This document shows positions 10,905 through 21,359 of a stretch of DNA of 64,000 nucleotides, one piece after another. Where the stretch lies: positions 496,001-560,000 of the forward strand of contig JAPEHQ010000015.1 of NCBI GenBank assembly GCA_027405735.1, given 5' to 3'. Source of the DNA: Mucor racemosus. Its lineage: Eukaryota; Mucoromycota; Mucoromycetes; Mucorales; Mucoraceae. The notes under the pieces were generated by a model that saw only the letters and a program-made list of their open reading frames with translations, made no database searches and was not told where the DNA came from. The translations under genes were made by a program, and so were the position numbers. The stretch's first letter is position 1. The number at the start of each line of letters is the position of its first letter.

Positions 10905-12070
10905 CTAATTACCTTGTTCTACTTTCTTGATGCTTCCTTTCAAGGCACCCAGTTTCTTGCTTAATTGAGGTAAATAAGACGTCGCAATCAAGTCAAAATC
11001 TATTTAATCAGATGAAATATTAGTGTATCCATTGAATTTCTATAAAGACCTTCTACTGACCTAGATCAATTTTTCGTAGAAGCTTACAAATAACCATGGC
11101 CTGATCGTATTTTCCCGTAGAGACTACATAAATAGCATATCTCATCAATTCTCCAGTAAAATCAGCTAAACCTAAAATCTAATTGTACATGGAAAAAAAG
11201 TTTTAATTAGTTTACATTTCTTTAGAAAGCTTGACAGAGATTTTTGTTTTTTACATAATCCTCTATCTTGACAGGAATAAACTAAAATAGTAAAATTGGT
11301 TAACATGTATTAGTCTTTTATTCATTTTTTTTTTTTTTTTTTACTAATCATAATCTTACCATTTGTCCTTGTTCATCTTTGAAATAAGCATCTACTTGAT
11401 CTTTGGTGATAACAGTTTTATAAAGTAAAAAGTGATAAAATGCAATTGCTTCAATCTAAATGGAATATGTATCTAGATAAATAGCAGTAATATATTCTTG
11501 AATAAGTTTATGTTCTTACAAATTCCTCAAATCCACCGGAAAAGCTTCTAGAATATCTGTAGTTTTACGTTAAATCTTACCGTTTTTCTTTAATGAAAGG
11601 ACATTTTGAAATTGATTTACCTGTGATAATGTAAACCTTGGATGTCAATAGCTAATTTTTTAAACAAAGCAATGATTTCTGCTTGACGCTGATTAGCCTC
11701 TTTGAAATTTGGACTATTGTTATTCGCCTGAACAGCTCTTTATACCCATATACATATATCAGTGTTAATAATCGATTCATCTAGGGAGCGCGTCTATATC
11801 TACCTATGCAATGCAAAAATCATCTTTTTGCTGAGTGCTGTAATATCCCTACAATGTGAACAGTCAGCTGCATTGATCGAAAATAGCCGGTGATTATCTT
11901 TTATGCCATATATCAAACCTTGAAACTTTTATAATTCTTTCTCGTCTATCATGCTACAATATATATCGTTTTTTAGAAATAAATACCGTTATTTAAGCAT
12001 TAATTCTTACATGTGAATCCAATATATTTCGAGATTCTGTAAAAAATGTTTGTGGATCAAACTCTGCCAT
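10905..12070 (-). CDS. TSNAX: Translin-associated factor X (TRAX)
   Basis: Nine short exons (12011-12070, 11919-11953, 11804-11848, 11621-11737, 11520-11556, 11360-11455, 11255-11281, 11061-11178, 10905-10999) join in frame to 209 residues. Family hallmarks are ERIIKVSRDITALSKKMIF, GGFEEFIEAIAFYHFLLYK and DYILGLADFTGELMRYAI, ending KLGALKGSIKKVEQ. TRAX pairs with translin in the C3PO endoribonuclease. By alignment to human TRAX, the metal-binding acidic residues appear kept: two Glu in FEEFIEA and the Asp in GLADFTGEL. No translin gene is visible in this window. The TRAX and transporter genes converge, with 275 bp between their stop codons. The gene is unusually intron-dense for its size, with eight introns and one exon of only 27 bp. 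Confidence 0.92.
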
Positions 12071-13339
12071 ATTACAACTATAAACGTGTGTGTCTTTTAT
12101 TGAGAAGAACGATTGTAGCAGCTTGAAGACAGGCTGAATAATATAATAAAGTGGTAATATACAATCTCAGACTGGGGTTTCGATCAAACATGCCATTTTC
12201 ATTATGCTAAATTCTTTGCAGAAGGAACTTGAATACAATCGTTATAATATTATCTTATACTATTTTGTATTAAAACTAATATGTTTGACCTAGAAAAGTC
12301 ATATTTTATCTATCTTAACAGTATGGAAAAAACAAGTATTGATATTATTGCATCGCGCAAAAACAGAATGTAATAGTATGATATTTGGTTCCAAAAATTG
12401 AGTTTTATAAACATATCTGGAACTAAAGTCTACGTTGCAACCTTTCTTGATATTCTCACTGACTAATTTGCCTATGTTAATGAAGGCATTGATATAATAT
12501 TCCAATCCTAAACAGTACAACTGGTTGATTTAATAGCTCTTTGTATTCATCTTCTCGATTACTTACAGTTAGAACATTATCATTTTTTCGTGAGCGATTC
12601 ATGCAGAGTTTAAGAGGAAAGAATATTTGAGAATAATACAAAAAGAAAAGAATTGGATAATATGCAAGTATAAATAGCTTTGACTTGAATCATACTTTGT
12701 ACCCATCTTTCGGGGCATTGGTCTACATAATTCCAGTAACTGTATCGGAAATACCCGATGATGTCTTTTAGTGATTGATGCACACATATACCTCCCTTAT
12801 TTCTCTATATTAATAGCTTTTATTAGAACTGAATACCCACCATGCCATAGAGCTGCCTTCAAAGTATACTTACTTTTCATGAGTATTGAATACAAATCGA
12901 ATATAATCTTTGAATAACATTTCTAATTGCGCTTACTGGGATTTGACCAAATGATGTTTGGATGTCTGATTTCTCTGTTGATTTCATTTGATATACCCAA
13001 ACATGTTTCTTTCAGCTATTATTGGTAATATAATAAGATGCTATAATGATACAGATGAGTAGTTGACTAAGTTGATATCTTTGTTTATTATTATTATTGA
13101 TTTGGGTAGAATCCTTTTTGATATATATGCCGTTTATATAATTGATTGCATCGTGATCACGATGCAATCATCTACACGACATGTATGGCTCAAAAAGCAT
13201 TTCATACTTTTAGCATGCGTTTGTTATCGTGTTCAATTGAGGCATTTGTTTATTATTGTTGTTCACTCACATTTCAAGTGGCATCATATTTTATGAGCGA
13301 CACTTGAAAATTAGGTTACTTTATTATTATTATCAAGCT
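12071..13339. other. Gene-free spacer with a perfect palindrome
   Basis: I see no supported gene. The only structured element is the 28-bp palindrome at 13143-13170. Short open frames are AT-rich without family character. Confidence 0.5.
13143..13170. repeat. 28-bp perfect palindrome
   Basis: The left arm TGATTGCATCGTGA is followed directly by its reverse complement, centred on TGATCA, with no loop. It lies in gene-free DNA about 170 bp before a dispersed repeat copy. Confidence 0.9.
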
Positions 13340-13836
13340 TTTTTATTATGTAATTCCATTGCAGATCCACTGAAAACTATCCTACATTTTTTGTTTCGGC
13401 GAAAAATATTGATTTTATGTCGATATAATGAAAATAATAATTCACATTGCAGCTTAAAGCTTAAAGCTTAAAGCTTAAGCCTATGATAGCTGAGTTCCAC
13501 AATAGGTTTGTTGTTGTAAATCGATCAAAAAATAATCAAAACAATAGAATTACTTAATAACTAATGAACTGCAAAGTAATTAGACCTGGTGTCTTAAATG
13601 TTTTTTGTACAATTTTAAATTTTGCATCCATCTAAAAAAAATTTAGACAAATGTTTCATATTACATTTTATGCAAAATGCAATTGAAATTTTAGAAGTCT
13701 TTCGAATATACTCATCACTTTTTATACGTATATTTTACATATATATAATGGAAATAATGCACAAAAAAACTATCTATTGATTAAGCCATTACCGAATCTT
13801 GTAACTGCATTTTTCGTAGAGAAAATAAGATTTCTT
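13340..13836 (+). repeat. Dispersed non-coding repeat family, copy B (left half)
   Basis: It matches copy A from about 2505 to 2950 in the same orientation, sharing CTACATTTTTTGTTTC, GAACTGCAAAGTAA and GCATTTTTCGTAGAGAAAA. Similarity stops abruptly near 13836, where an LTR-like sequence begins. A small CTTAAAG tandem (about 13453-13480) interrupts it. Confidence 0.8.
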
Positions 13837-13837
13837 G

Positions 13838-14160
13838 ATGTATCGTTCTTAAACCGGATCATGTCAGATCCAAAAAATTAAACAATACCAGATTCGGAAC
13901 CCGAAGTTACTTAATTGAATATTAATTATACCATGCTCCTAAAAGCATGGTATAGAAGCATGGTACAAAAGTATGATACTCCAGTGCGATATTCCAACAT
14001 GATATACCAACATGATACATTACTATTAAATAACATCTAAACTGCCTTATCACATTATTAATTCCCCAAATCAAATAGTATATAAACCCTATTAATTTCA
14101 TTCCAATAAACGAAATATCTTTACTTGATTAAATCTTCTAGTTTTTATTTAGCATAAACA
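13838..14160 (+). mobile_element. Possible solo LTR remnant
   Basis: This starts TGTATCG and ends TAAACA. It holds a TATATAAACC box-like element near 14078 and an AATAAA signal near 14105, in LTR-like order. It also contains an 11-bp-stem hairpin (TATACCATGCT, six-base loop, AGCATGGTATA). I could not find a convincing target-site duplication, so the ends are tentative. Confidence 0.35.
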
Positions 14161-14178
14161 TATTCTGCTAAATTACAA

Positions 14179-14329
14179 GGATGTATTTATAAATTAATTG
14201 TAACTACTACTAGGGTTTCACTATCTAAGAATATGATGTAAATCAATGATCTGCATTAATTTACTACAACACTAATTATAGACTGAGACCTTGAATGTGA
14301 GACCTATGATGAGTATCGACATAACAAAG
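14179..14329 (+). repeat. MITE-like element, 5'-truncated copy
   Basis: It matches the right two thirds of the element at 16224-16452, from GGATGTATTTATA to GACATAACAAAG. The left end with the AGCTT terminus is missing. Confidence 0.7.
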
Positions 14330-14489
14330 GATTTCAAAGCATACTTTATCAAACTTATTTAGATGGTAAATACTCACCATATGCTATTAGTATCCTCTTG
14401 TTTTTTATTTAGTTGCTGTATTATTATTAAACATCAGGCTTTTTGTAGCTTACAATATAACAATGACAATGTGATGTTTCTGATTTTAG

Positions 14490-14712
14490 ATTGACATTTA
14501 TCATAAAGCGGGCTGATAATACGCTTGATACTACTGTAGATGAAACCAGTCAATTTAATTCATGGAATTTGAATGCAAATACCGACGAGCCATTTGCAAG
14601 TACTTAAGTTGGTTCTGGTAAAGCAGTGAATAAATGGACTTGGGACAAAGAGGGTAAAAAGGCGGCAGTAGGTTCCAGTGATGGCCATGTTTATGTTTAT
14701 GATATAGGAGAG
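14490..14712 (+). pseudogene. Dynein intermediate chain exon fragment, copy 1
   Basis: After a TTTTAG acceptor the sequence translates to WD-repeat-like protein: WNLNANTDEP, then KAVNKWTWDKEGKKAAVGSS and DGHVYVYDIGE, directly followed by a GTAAGA donor. This matches the conserved C-terminal WD region of cytoplasmic dynein intermediate chain. The copy is dead: a TAA at 14605-14607 replaces an expected Gln codon (AST-stop-VGSG). The segment between the 'ADNT' and 'TVDETSQ' parts looks shortened. Retained splice sites mean it arose by DNA duplication rather than by retrotransposition. No other dynein exon is seen nearby. Confidence 0.75.
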
Positions 14713-14724
14713 GTAAGACTAAAA

Positions 14725-14981
14725 AAGCTCTGTTATGTCAATATCATATCCTAGGTCGCACATTCAAGGTCGCAGTCAATATTCGGTATTATAGTAAATC
14801 AACAGGTGTACACGTTGATTCACATGCGTCTTAGTAAATTGGTGTAATGCTCTTAATAGTAATTCTGTGTAATAGTTATAATGAAAAGTATATAAATACA
14901 TCCTCTGGATGTATTATTGTTAATAAAAAGTGCAATATTTTGGCAAGATTATTTCTTAAGACCGTTTTGACATTTCAAGCT
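14725..14981 (-). mobile_element. MITE-like element inserted after the dynein fragment
   Basis: In minus orientation it begins AGCTTGAAATGTCAAAA and ends GACATAACAGAGCTT. It is absent from the paralogous position in duplicate unit 2 (about 18447), where the flanks read straight through (TTAAAA then CTCAATG). It is about 257 bp with short imperfect terminal inverted repeats (AGCTT...ATGTCA). Confidence 0.7.
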
Positions 14982-15109
14982 CAATGTAAATTACCTGTAA
15001 CGCAATAATTATAAAGCAAGACTATATTATCATCAAATAAACTACCACACAATATTAACATGTATAAAAATTTACAGTAGTAAGCTCAAATCAAGTGAGT
15101 ACAGCATCG

Positions 15110-15716
15110 TAAATTCTTCAAAAAGTTCTCAAGAATCATAAAATCTCTTATTTTTAAGACTTACAAGGCTTATAAGCGGAATATTAATTTCAAAAATTTT
15201 TCTTGTCCAGATCATCAATTTGGACATTTTTTAAATTTTTTTTTCTGATTTTGCAAATCTAGAGTTAATTATACTACCAATTATAAAAACAAAAAATATA
15301 CACATATGCAGAATTTAGCGCTATATCTGCTCAATAGAAAATAGCAAACATTTTTATTGAAAAATATTACATGAAAATCCTTTAACCAAAAAACCGTTTT
15401 TGGGACAAAAGTACAAAATTTCATTACTTGACATTTAATATTAAGCTTTTATGGAATGCGTATTAGTTATAGCTACAATTTTCTCTCACAATGTAGTATA
15501 TTTAAACGTTGATTTTGGTATCAAAAATTTGATTTTTCTGTTTTTTGATCAAAATCATGAGTGTTGGTAAGGATAAAATGAGTCCCGAAAATGTCCGCTA
15601 CAAAGTCTGAATTTTCAGATAGTACATGGTTAAATATAAGAAAAGTTTAAAAAAAACCGCTTTTTTATTTAAAACTTAGATATATACCATAGTATAAGAG
15701 CCTTAGCCGTTCAATC
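15110..15716. repeat. Near-identical duplicated block, copy 1
   Basis: This block matches 18592-19204 with only a handful of differences in about 600 bp. The DNA on either side, also shared by the two units, is clearly more diverged. It is AT-rich with no open frame of note. Pairing continues at lower identity to about 15800 (paired with about 19295). Confidence 0.9.
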
Positions 15717-15800
15717 TTGCTATTATGCTCAATTACAGCGTTGCTCTAAGGGCTCGCTTTTGCAATTTTTAATGAATGTATGGTATGACAGACGGTTTTT

Positions 15801-16223
15801 CTGGTAGAAAAATGTATGTTTCTTTGATAGCAGATATTGCGTATGTTATATCAGAATCCATATATGGCATTACCGATGTCTATTTTCATAGTCTCAGTCC
15901 TGGGTGTACCCATATCATTATTGTATTACCCGAGATTGCCGTCTGTTACATATATCCTCACATTGTATATTGAATAAACTCCACCTTTTACTCTTGTTCA
16001 ATTCTTATTGTTATTGATAAAACAGCGTATTTTGTTTAGTTTATGGTTCATACGCTGTAATACGGCTTTTATACTGGCTGAAATGAGCAATTAACCGGGG
16101 TTTAATTGCGCTAAATAATGTAAAGCCTTGCAAATCCTTTTCTATGTGTGTTGTTTCTCTGTTTTTGTTTTCATATTCCAAGGATATATTCACCGTTTGA
16201 TAAGGCATATCAGACTACTATCA
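15801..16223. other. Spacer between duplicate units
   Basis: About 420 bp of AT-rich sequence. A short open frame (15776-15973) has no family character. I see no supported feature. Confidence 0.4.
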
Positions 16224-16452
16224 AGCTTGAAATGTCAAAAGAGTCTATATAAATAATCTTGCCAGAATATTACACTTTTATTAACAATACATCCTTTGGA
16301 TGTATTTATATACATTAATTATAACTATTACTAGGGTTTTACTATCTAAGAATATGATGTAGGTCAATGATCCGCATTGATTTACTGTAACACTAATTAT
16401 AGACTGTGACCTTGGATGTGAGACATAGGATGAGTATTGACATAACAAAGCT
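16224..16452 (+). mobile_element. MITE-like element, full copy
   Basis: It begins AGCTTGAAATGTCAAAAGAG and ends TGACATAACAAAGCT. It aligns along its length, in inverted orientation, to 14725-14981, and in part to 14179-14329. The termini form an imperfect inverted repeat of about 14 bp. Confidence 0.7.
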
Positions 16453-16507
16453 GACGATCTTTTCTTTTATCTGAATACGCATGCAAACGTAAGAGACTAA
16501 TATTTCT

Positions 16508-16642
16508 AATATAGATAGCAGTCTATATTATTAGAGACTGATATTTTTAATTAACCGCATTCTAAGATCAAACATTATTATTTAATACTGTATTGTTAGA
16601 AGTATTACTTGATTACTAGATCAAGTTGAAGGTAATGATATC
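16508..16642 (+). repeat. Dispersed 130-bp repeat, copy 1
   Basis: It matches 36496-36625 in the same orientation (shared AGCAGTCTATATTA, GAGACTGATATTTT, TTAACCGCATT). It is missing from the equivalent place in duplicate unit 1 (after 14329), so it is probably an insertion. Confidence 0.75.
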
Positions 16643-16813
16643 TACCTATTTAGTATCATCTTGTTTTTTATTTAATTGCTGCATTATTAAAAGTCAAGCA
16701 TTTGATAGCCTATAACAATGACCGTGGGATGTTTATTTCTGATTTTAGATTGTTAGTTATCATAATAAGGTGAGCTGATGATACGTTTGATACTACTGTA
16801 GATGGAACCAGTA

Positions 16814-17801
16814 TGTGCTGAACTAAGATACTGTTCCCTAACATAAGAAATTAAATGTTATTGATTTATCGAGACTTTGTAAATTAAAATCAATGTAAAA
16901 AGTACCCTTTATTAGAATGAATTAAATATGGGTTTATATAGTTATTAGAATTGTGTGATAAGATCTAATGGACAGAGATCCATTAGATATGACAATAGAT
17001 AGTATTATTAATGTGTATGAATATAACATGTTATGTCCCAGTGGTAATATTGCTATATATAAGTTGTGTTTCATTATTAGTTCCTGGGTGACAGGAACCA
17101 ATTACTGGATAGATAAAATCTGCTAGATTTGTCGGAGATCTTCTATATATTGAATGTTGTAATTCTGATAGATTAGTTATCTCACATAAACCCATGCTCT
17201 AATATTCAAATAGAGATAACATGAATTAACAGTAAATACAGAAAGTATTAGTAATTTAACATATAATAAAAATAGACCGAATCATAATAAACAGAACAAA
17301 TTGATTCATAAAATAAACTGAAGAAACACATAGACCAAGTAAGGATTGATCTATGCGGGTCATTAACAAATATGCCAAAAACAGGCATTAAAAGACCGCC
17401 TTGATTATATAAATCAAAAAGCCCAATATAAACTTTAAAATCACAAACAAACTAATTGAGTTACCAAAAAGAATAAACATATAGATATTGCATGAAGAAA
17501 ATGGAATCATGCTTCTATCATTTAATAGTAGCATGATGATAGACGTATGGAATGCAGCATTGTCTGATTCGCATGTTAAACATCACGGTTTGACGGATGT
17601 CCTAAGTTGGTAATTCGGTTATTCGTAATTCGTAATTCTGATAGATAACTGACAGTTACGGTGCAACTCCCAGATATAACAAAATCACAACTAATATAAA
17701 TAGAGTAGAAATATAGACTTATTGCACACGATCCATTATTTGAATAAAGAAGGATTTAAACTGTATCTTTTTCAAAGATTTTTATTTCATATTTTACTAC
17801 A
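16814..17801. mobile_element. Solo LTR-like insertion, 988 bp
   Basis: The insertion starts TGTGCTGAAC and ends TTTTACTACA (TG...CA). It is flanked by CAGTA (16809-16813) and CAGTT (17802-17806), a 5-bp target-site duplication with one mismatch. Its boundaries are set independently by comparison with the uninterrupted dynein fragment copy at 14490-14712. It has no coding capacity. An internal hairpin with arms GTTCCTG and CAGGAAC lies near 17080-17098. Confidence 0.75.
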
Positions 17802-17841
17802 CAGTTAATTTAATTTATGCAATTTGAATACAAATACCGAG

Positions 17842-18302
17842 TGTGGAATAGGTAGAGATATTCACGGAAAAAAAGTATAAAAAAACAATAGGAATTCGAC
17901 TAGATAACATTAGGGTTTTGTTATCAAGTTAAATCCTACTTGAGGACTTTTGTAGTAAATAAATGTCCTCTTTATATAGTTTTTATCAGAGAGATTAGAT
18001 AATCATTCCTAGGTCCATACATAGTCAATAATACCCCTTGTCAGATACAAGCCTTGATACTAATCATTCGGTGTATTCATAGAGTTCATGGGTCCTTGAT
18101 CATAATGGTGTGATTAGATCCACATTATATTGATTGGTATTTAACTATAGGCTGCTAGGATAGAAGCTCAGTAGAAAATTTATATTAGTATGAATCAGCA
18201 TATATCTTTTAGTAGTGTAATGTCTATTCATGCCCTGTACTTTAATTGAGAATCAGATGAAATGGAAATCAATATAGTGGATAGATGTGTATATATTCTA
18301 CA
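17842..18302. mobile_element. Solo LTR-like insertion, 461 bp
   Basis: The insertion starts TGTGGAATA and ends TATTCTACA, termini that are inverted repeats at 8 of 9 positions. It is flanked by CCGAG and CCAGG, a decayed 5-bp duplication of the CCGAC present at the empty site in copy 1. It is unrelated by eye to the 988-bp element. Confidence 0.65.
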
Positions 18303-18591
18303 CCAGGAAACCATTCGTAAGTACTTAGGTTGGTTCTGGTAAAGCATTGGATAAATTAGCTTGAGACAAAGAGGATAAAATAAAGGCGGCAATAGGTTCC
18401 AGTGATGGCCACGTTTATGTTTATGATATTGGAGAGGTAAGATTAAAACTCAATGTAAATTACTTCTAGCGCAATAATTATAAAATAAATAAGACTATAT
18501 TATCATCAAAGAAACTACCACACAATCTTAACATGTAACATGTGTAAAGATTTACGGTAATAAGCTTGAATCAACAAGTGAGTACAGTATC

Positions 18592-19204
18592 CTAAATTCT
18601 TCAAAAAGTTCTCAAGAATCATAAAATCTCTTATTTTTAAGACTTACAAGGCTTATAAGCGGAATATTAATTTCAAAAATTTTTCTTGTCCAGATCATCA
18701 ATTTGGACATTTTTTAAATTTTTTTTTCTGATTTTGCAAATCTAGAGTTAATTATACTACCAATTATAAAAACAAAAAATATACACATATGCAGAATTTA
18801 GCGCTATATCTGCTCAATAGAAAATAGCAAACATTTTTATTGAAAAATATTACGTGAAAATCCTTTAACCAAAAAACCATTTTTGGGACAAAAGTGCAAA
18901 ATTTCATTACTTGACATTTAATATTAAGCTTTTATGGAATGCGTATTAGTTATAGCTACAATTTTCTCTCACAATGTAGTATATTTAAACGTTGATTTTG
19001 GTATCAAAAATTTGATTTTTCTGTTTTTTGATCAAAATCATGAGTGTTGGTAAGGATAAAATGAGTCCCGAAAATGTCCGCTACAAAGTCTGAATTTTCA
19101 GATAGTACATGGTTAAATATAAGAAAAGTTTAAAAAAAACCGCTTTTTTATTTAAAACTTAGATATATACCATAGTATAAGAGCCTTAGCCGTTCAATCT
19201 TGCT
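18592..19204. repeat. Near-identical duplicated block, copy 2
   Basis: Partner of 15110-15716. The few differences seen include ACATG/ACGTG, AACCG/AACCA and GTACA/GTGCA. It lies at the same position relative to the dynein fragment as copy 1. Confidence 0.9.
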
Positions 19205-19359
19205 ATGCTCAATTACGGCGTTGCTCTACGGGATCACTTTTGCGATTTTTTAATGAATGTACAGTATGATATGACAGACGGTTTTTCTGGTACTTTGTGA
19301 AATGTCCTTCGATAGTAATTCTGTGTAATATTTTGGCAAGATTATTTCTTGATATTTCA

Positions 19360-19625
19360 ATACGCATAAGAATCTAAAACATTAGCATTAAAAAAATATA
19401 TCAACTGCTAAAGATAGGATATTTCCGGAAACACGTTTTTTAGATTAAAGTGGAGCATCTCGGGTACATTTGCATACAATGTTTTCTTGATATTATTTAA
19501 TAAAAAAAAAAAAGTTGAGCAGGAATAAAAAGTTACACCCAGTTTTGAGGAAAACAGCAGCGAATTTTACGTGTTTTTAAGTCTTTCGTGAGATATAAAA
19601 TAAATCCACGAGCCGATAGCATAAT
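19360..19625 (+). repeat. Dispersed non-coding repeat family, copy D (right end)
   Basis: It matches copy A from about 3350 to 3615: AAACATTAGCA, GGATATTTCC, GGATTAAAG-like, GCATCTCGGGTACATT, GAATTTTACGTGTTTTT. It directly follows the right edge of duplicate unit 2. Confidence 0.8.
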
Positions 19626-21359
19626 GGGACCTGTTTGTATCAATTATATAGTGCTCGCGGCATACCTTAGATATTCTATTAGTTATAGAAAAAAACGCAC
19701 GCTTCATTTTTGAAGACAAGCAGTTTAAAAAAAAAAATCAATTTATTGAGATTCACAAAACAAAAGTTGATCTGCTAATAATTTCTTTCCTTATGTAGGC
19801 AAATATAAATTCAAGCATGGCATTATTTCAATACAAATTCAAAATATAATAAAATCATAGTATATCAGTGATGATACAGATTGTTGCCAAATAATTCATT
19901 CCTATGTATCTTGGTTCTGAGTCAAGATCAATCCAAGTTATGTGATAATTGAGATGCTAAAAAGTTAAGAATATTGCCTTCTATTCTTGTCTTGAGTGTC
20001 TTATATTTTCAGGTTTGATAAATAATACTAAAAAAAGAATACAATTAAAAGAGCATGAGTAATGAATCAGTTCTTCAGCTGTATAATAAAAACAAGATAT
20101 CGTTTATTTAGACATAAAAGTATGATGGCCCTTTATATTGATTTGACATCGAGACCCTGAGATGTAATTTAAGTCACTATTGAACCATTAAAACTGTTTG
20201 ATAGTAATCTATGGATTAAAATGGATCAATCATAATTTAACTGTGCTTGCAGGGCTTGCGAGTTAGTTTGTTTCAATGCTGCACTAAATATGCTTGGATG
20301 TTAATCTGATAGCTATTTCATTGATTAACCGTTGGAATGAAATAAAATGGTGTCATAATTGAGGCCCAAGCGTTCTTGTTGATTGCTGGATAAACTTAGT
20401 ACGCTAGGATTTTCTTATATCCGGTATCAAGACTTTGCACTTCAGTGCATGTCATACAGTAGTAAGATATATTGATACTGTAAAAGGCGATAAATTATGG
20501 TACTTGGTGGCATATAACATTGAGAAAGATGCAAATAAAATCAATCGCCCATTTGGCGATTATATATCCATTTAAGTGCATATGTTTAATGAGATTGCAA
20601 AAACTTCTGATAGATGGTGTGTTGTCAGCTACCAAAGATATAATTTATAATTATATCTCATTAATTATACAGAATAAACTTTTCATAAAATCGTCTATAT
20701 ATTATAAAATCATTTGGAAAAAGGCGGCGCTTGGAGTCTTATCTTTTTGAATTTTAGCGTGGTGGATATATATGTATATGCCCAACAGATGTTCTATAAA
20801 TATGCACACTAAAAATATATTTAGAATATAAAAGCTCGATTTTTGTGTGCTATCCATAAACAAATCGCTCAATTTCTTCTCAATGTAACGTTTTTTCAAA
20901 AGTATCTGCACATGTAACCCCAAGATACTTATACTTGATGTTTAGGGTTTACGTTAAATTCATTTTCAAGGTGATTGAAAATACGTAAAAAACTGTAATT
21001 TTACATATCCAGCAAGAACATAATTCAAGTATCCAAAAATGAATGATATACAATTGATATTTTTATCAATATATCTCTAATCATTTATGAGTTGACATAC
21101 TTCTTTTATCTTGCAAATTATTCAATTTATGCGAATAAACTCTCACAAAAGAAACCTTGTCAGATGGCTCTGAAACCATGTCATACAAATTGTTGAAATG
21201 AAACAAACTTAATCTGACTTGTAAAAAAAAAAGCACCATGGTATTATTCTTGCTATAAATAATATGGTTGATTTAAAAAATTCAACAATCTTTTTCTTCT
21301 TCTTCTTCTTCTTCTTCTTCTTCTTCTTTCTTCTTTAAACTTATCAATTAGAGAAAAGA
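19626..21359. other. Gene-free stretch upstream of tricalbin
   Basis: No gene is supported here. The right end carries a TTC/CTT pyrimidine microsatellite (21293-21332) and is the likely tricalbin promoter. Confidence 0.5.
21293..21332. repeat. TTC microsatellite in the tricalbin leader
   Basis: An almost pure TTC run ends about 28 bp before the tricalbin ATG. Such pyrimidine tracts are common in fungal promoters and leaders. Confidence 0.85.

Larger units (their letters stand above)
16749..18436 (+). pseudogene. Dynein intermediate chain exon fragment, copy 2, split by two insertions
   Basis: Pieces 16749-16813, 17802-17841 and 18303-18436 align in order to the exon fragment at 14490-14712. 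They share GATACTACTGTAGATG, ATTTGAATACAAATACCGA and GGTTCCAGTGATGGCCACG and end at the same GTAAGA donor. The gaps are filled by two elements with TG...CA ends and 5-bp flanking duplications. Further frame damage is seen (a TGA in the LAWDKEG-equivalent and a 3-bp TAA-containing insertion). Confidence 0.75.

Noticed and set aside
14890..16310. A single 1.4-kb element with 90-bp terminal inverted repeats
   Set aside because: The inverted repeats are two separate copies of the MITE-like element in opposite orientation. The empty site in unit 2 shows that the left copy inserted on its own.
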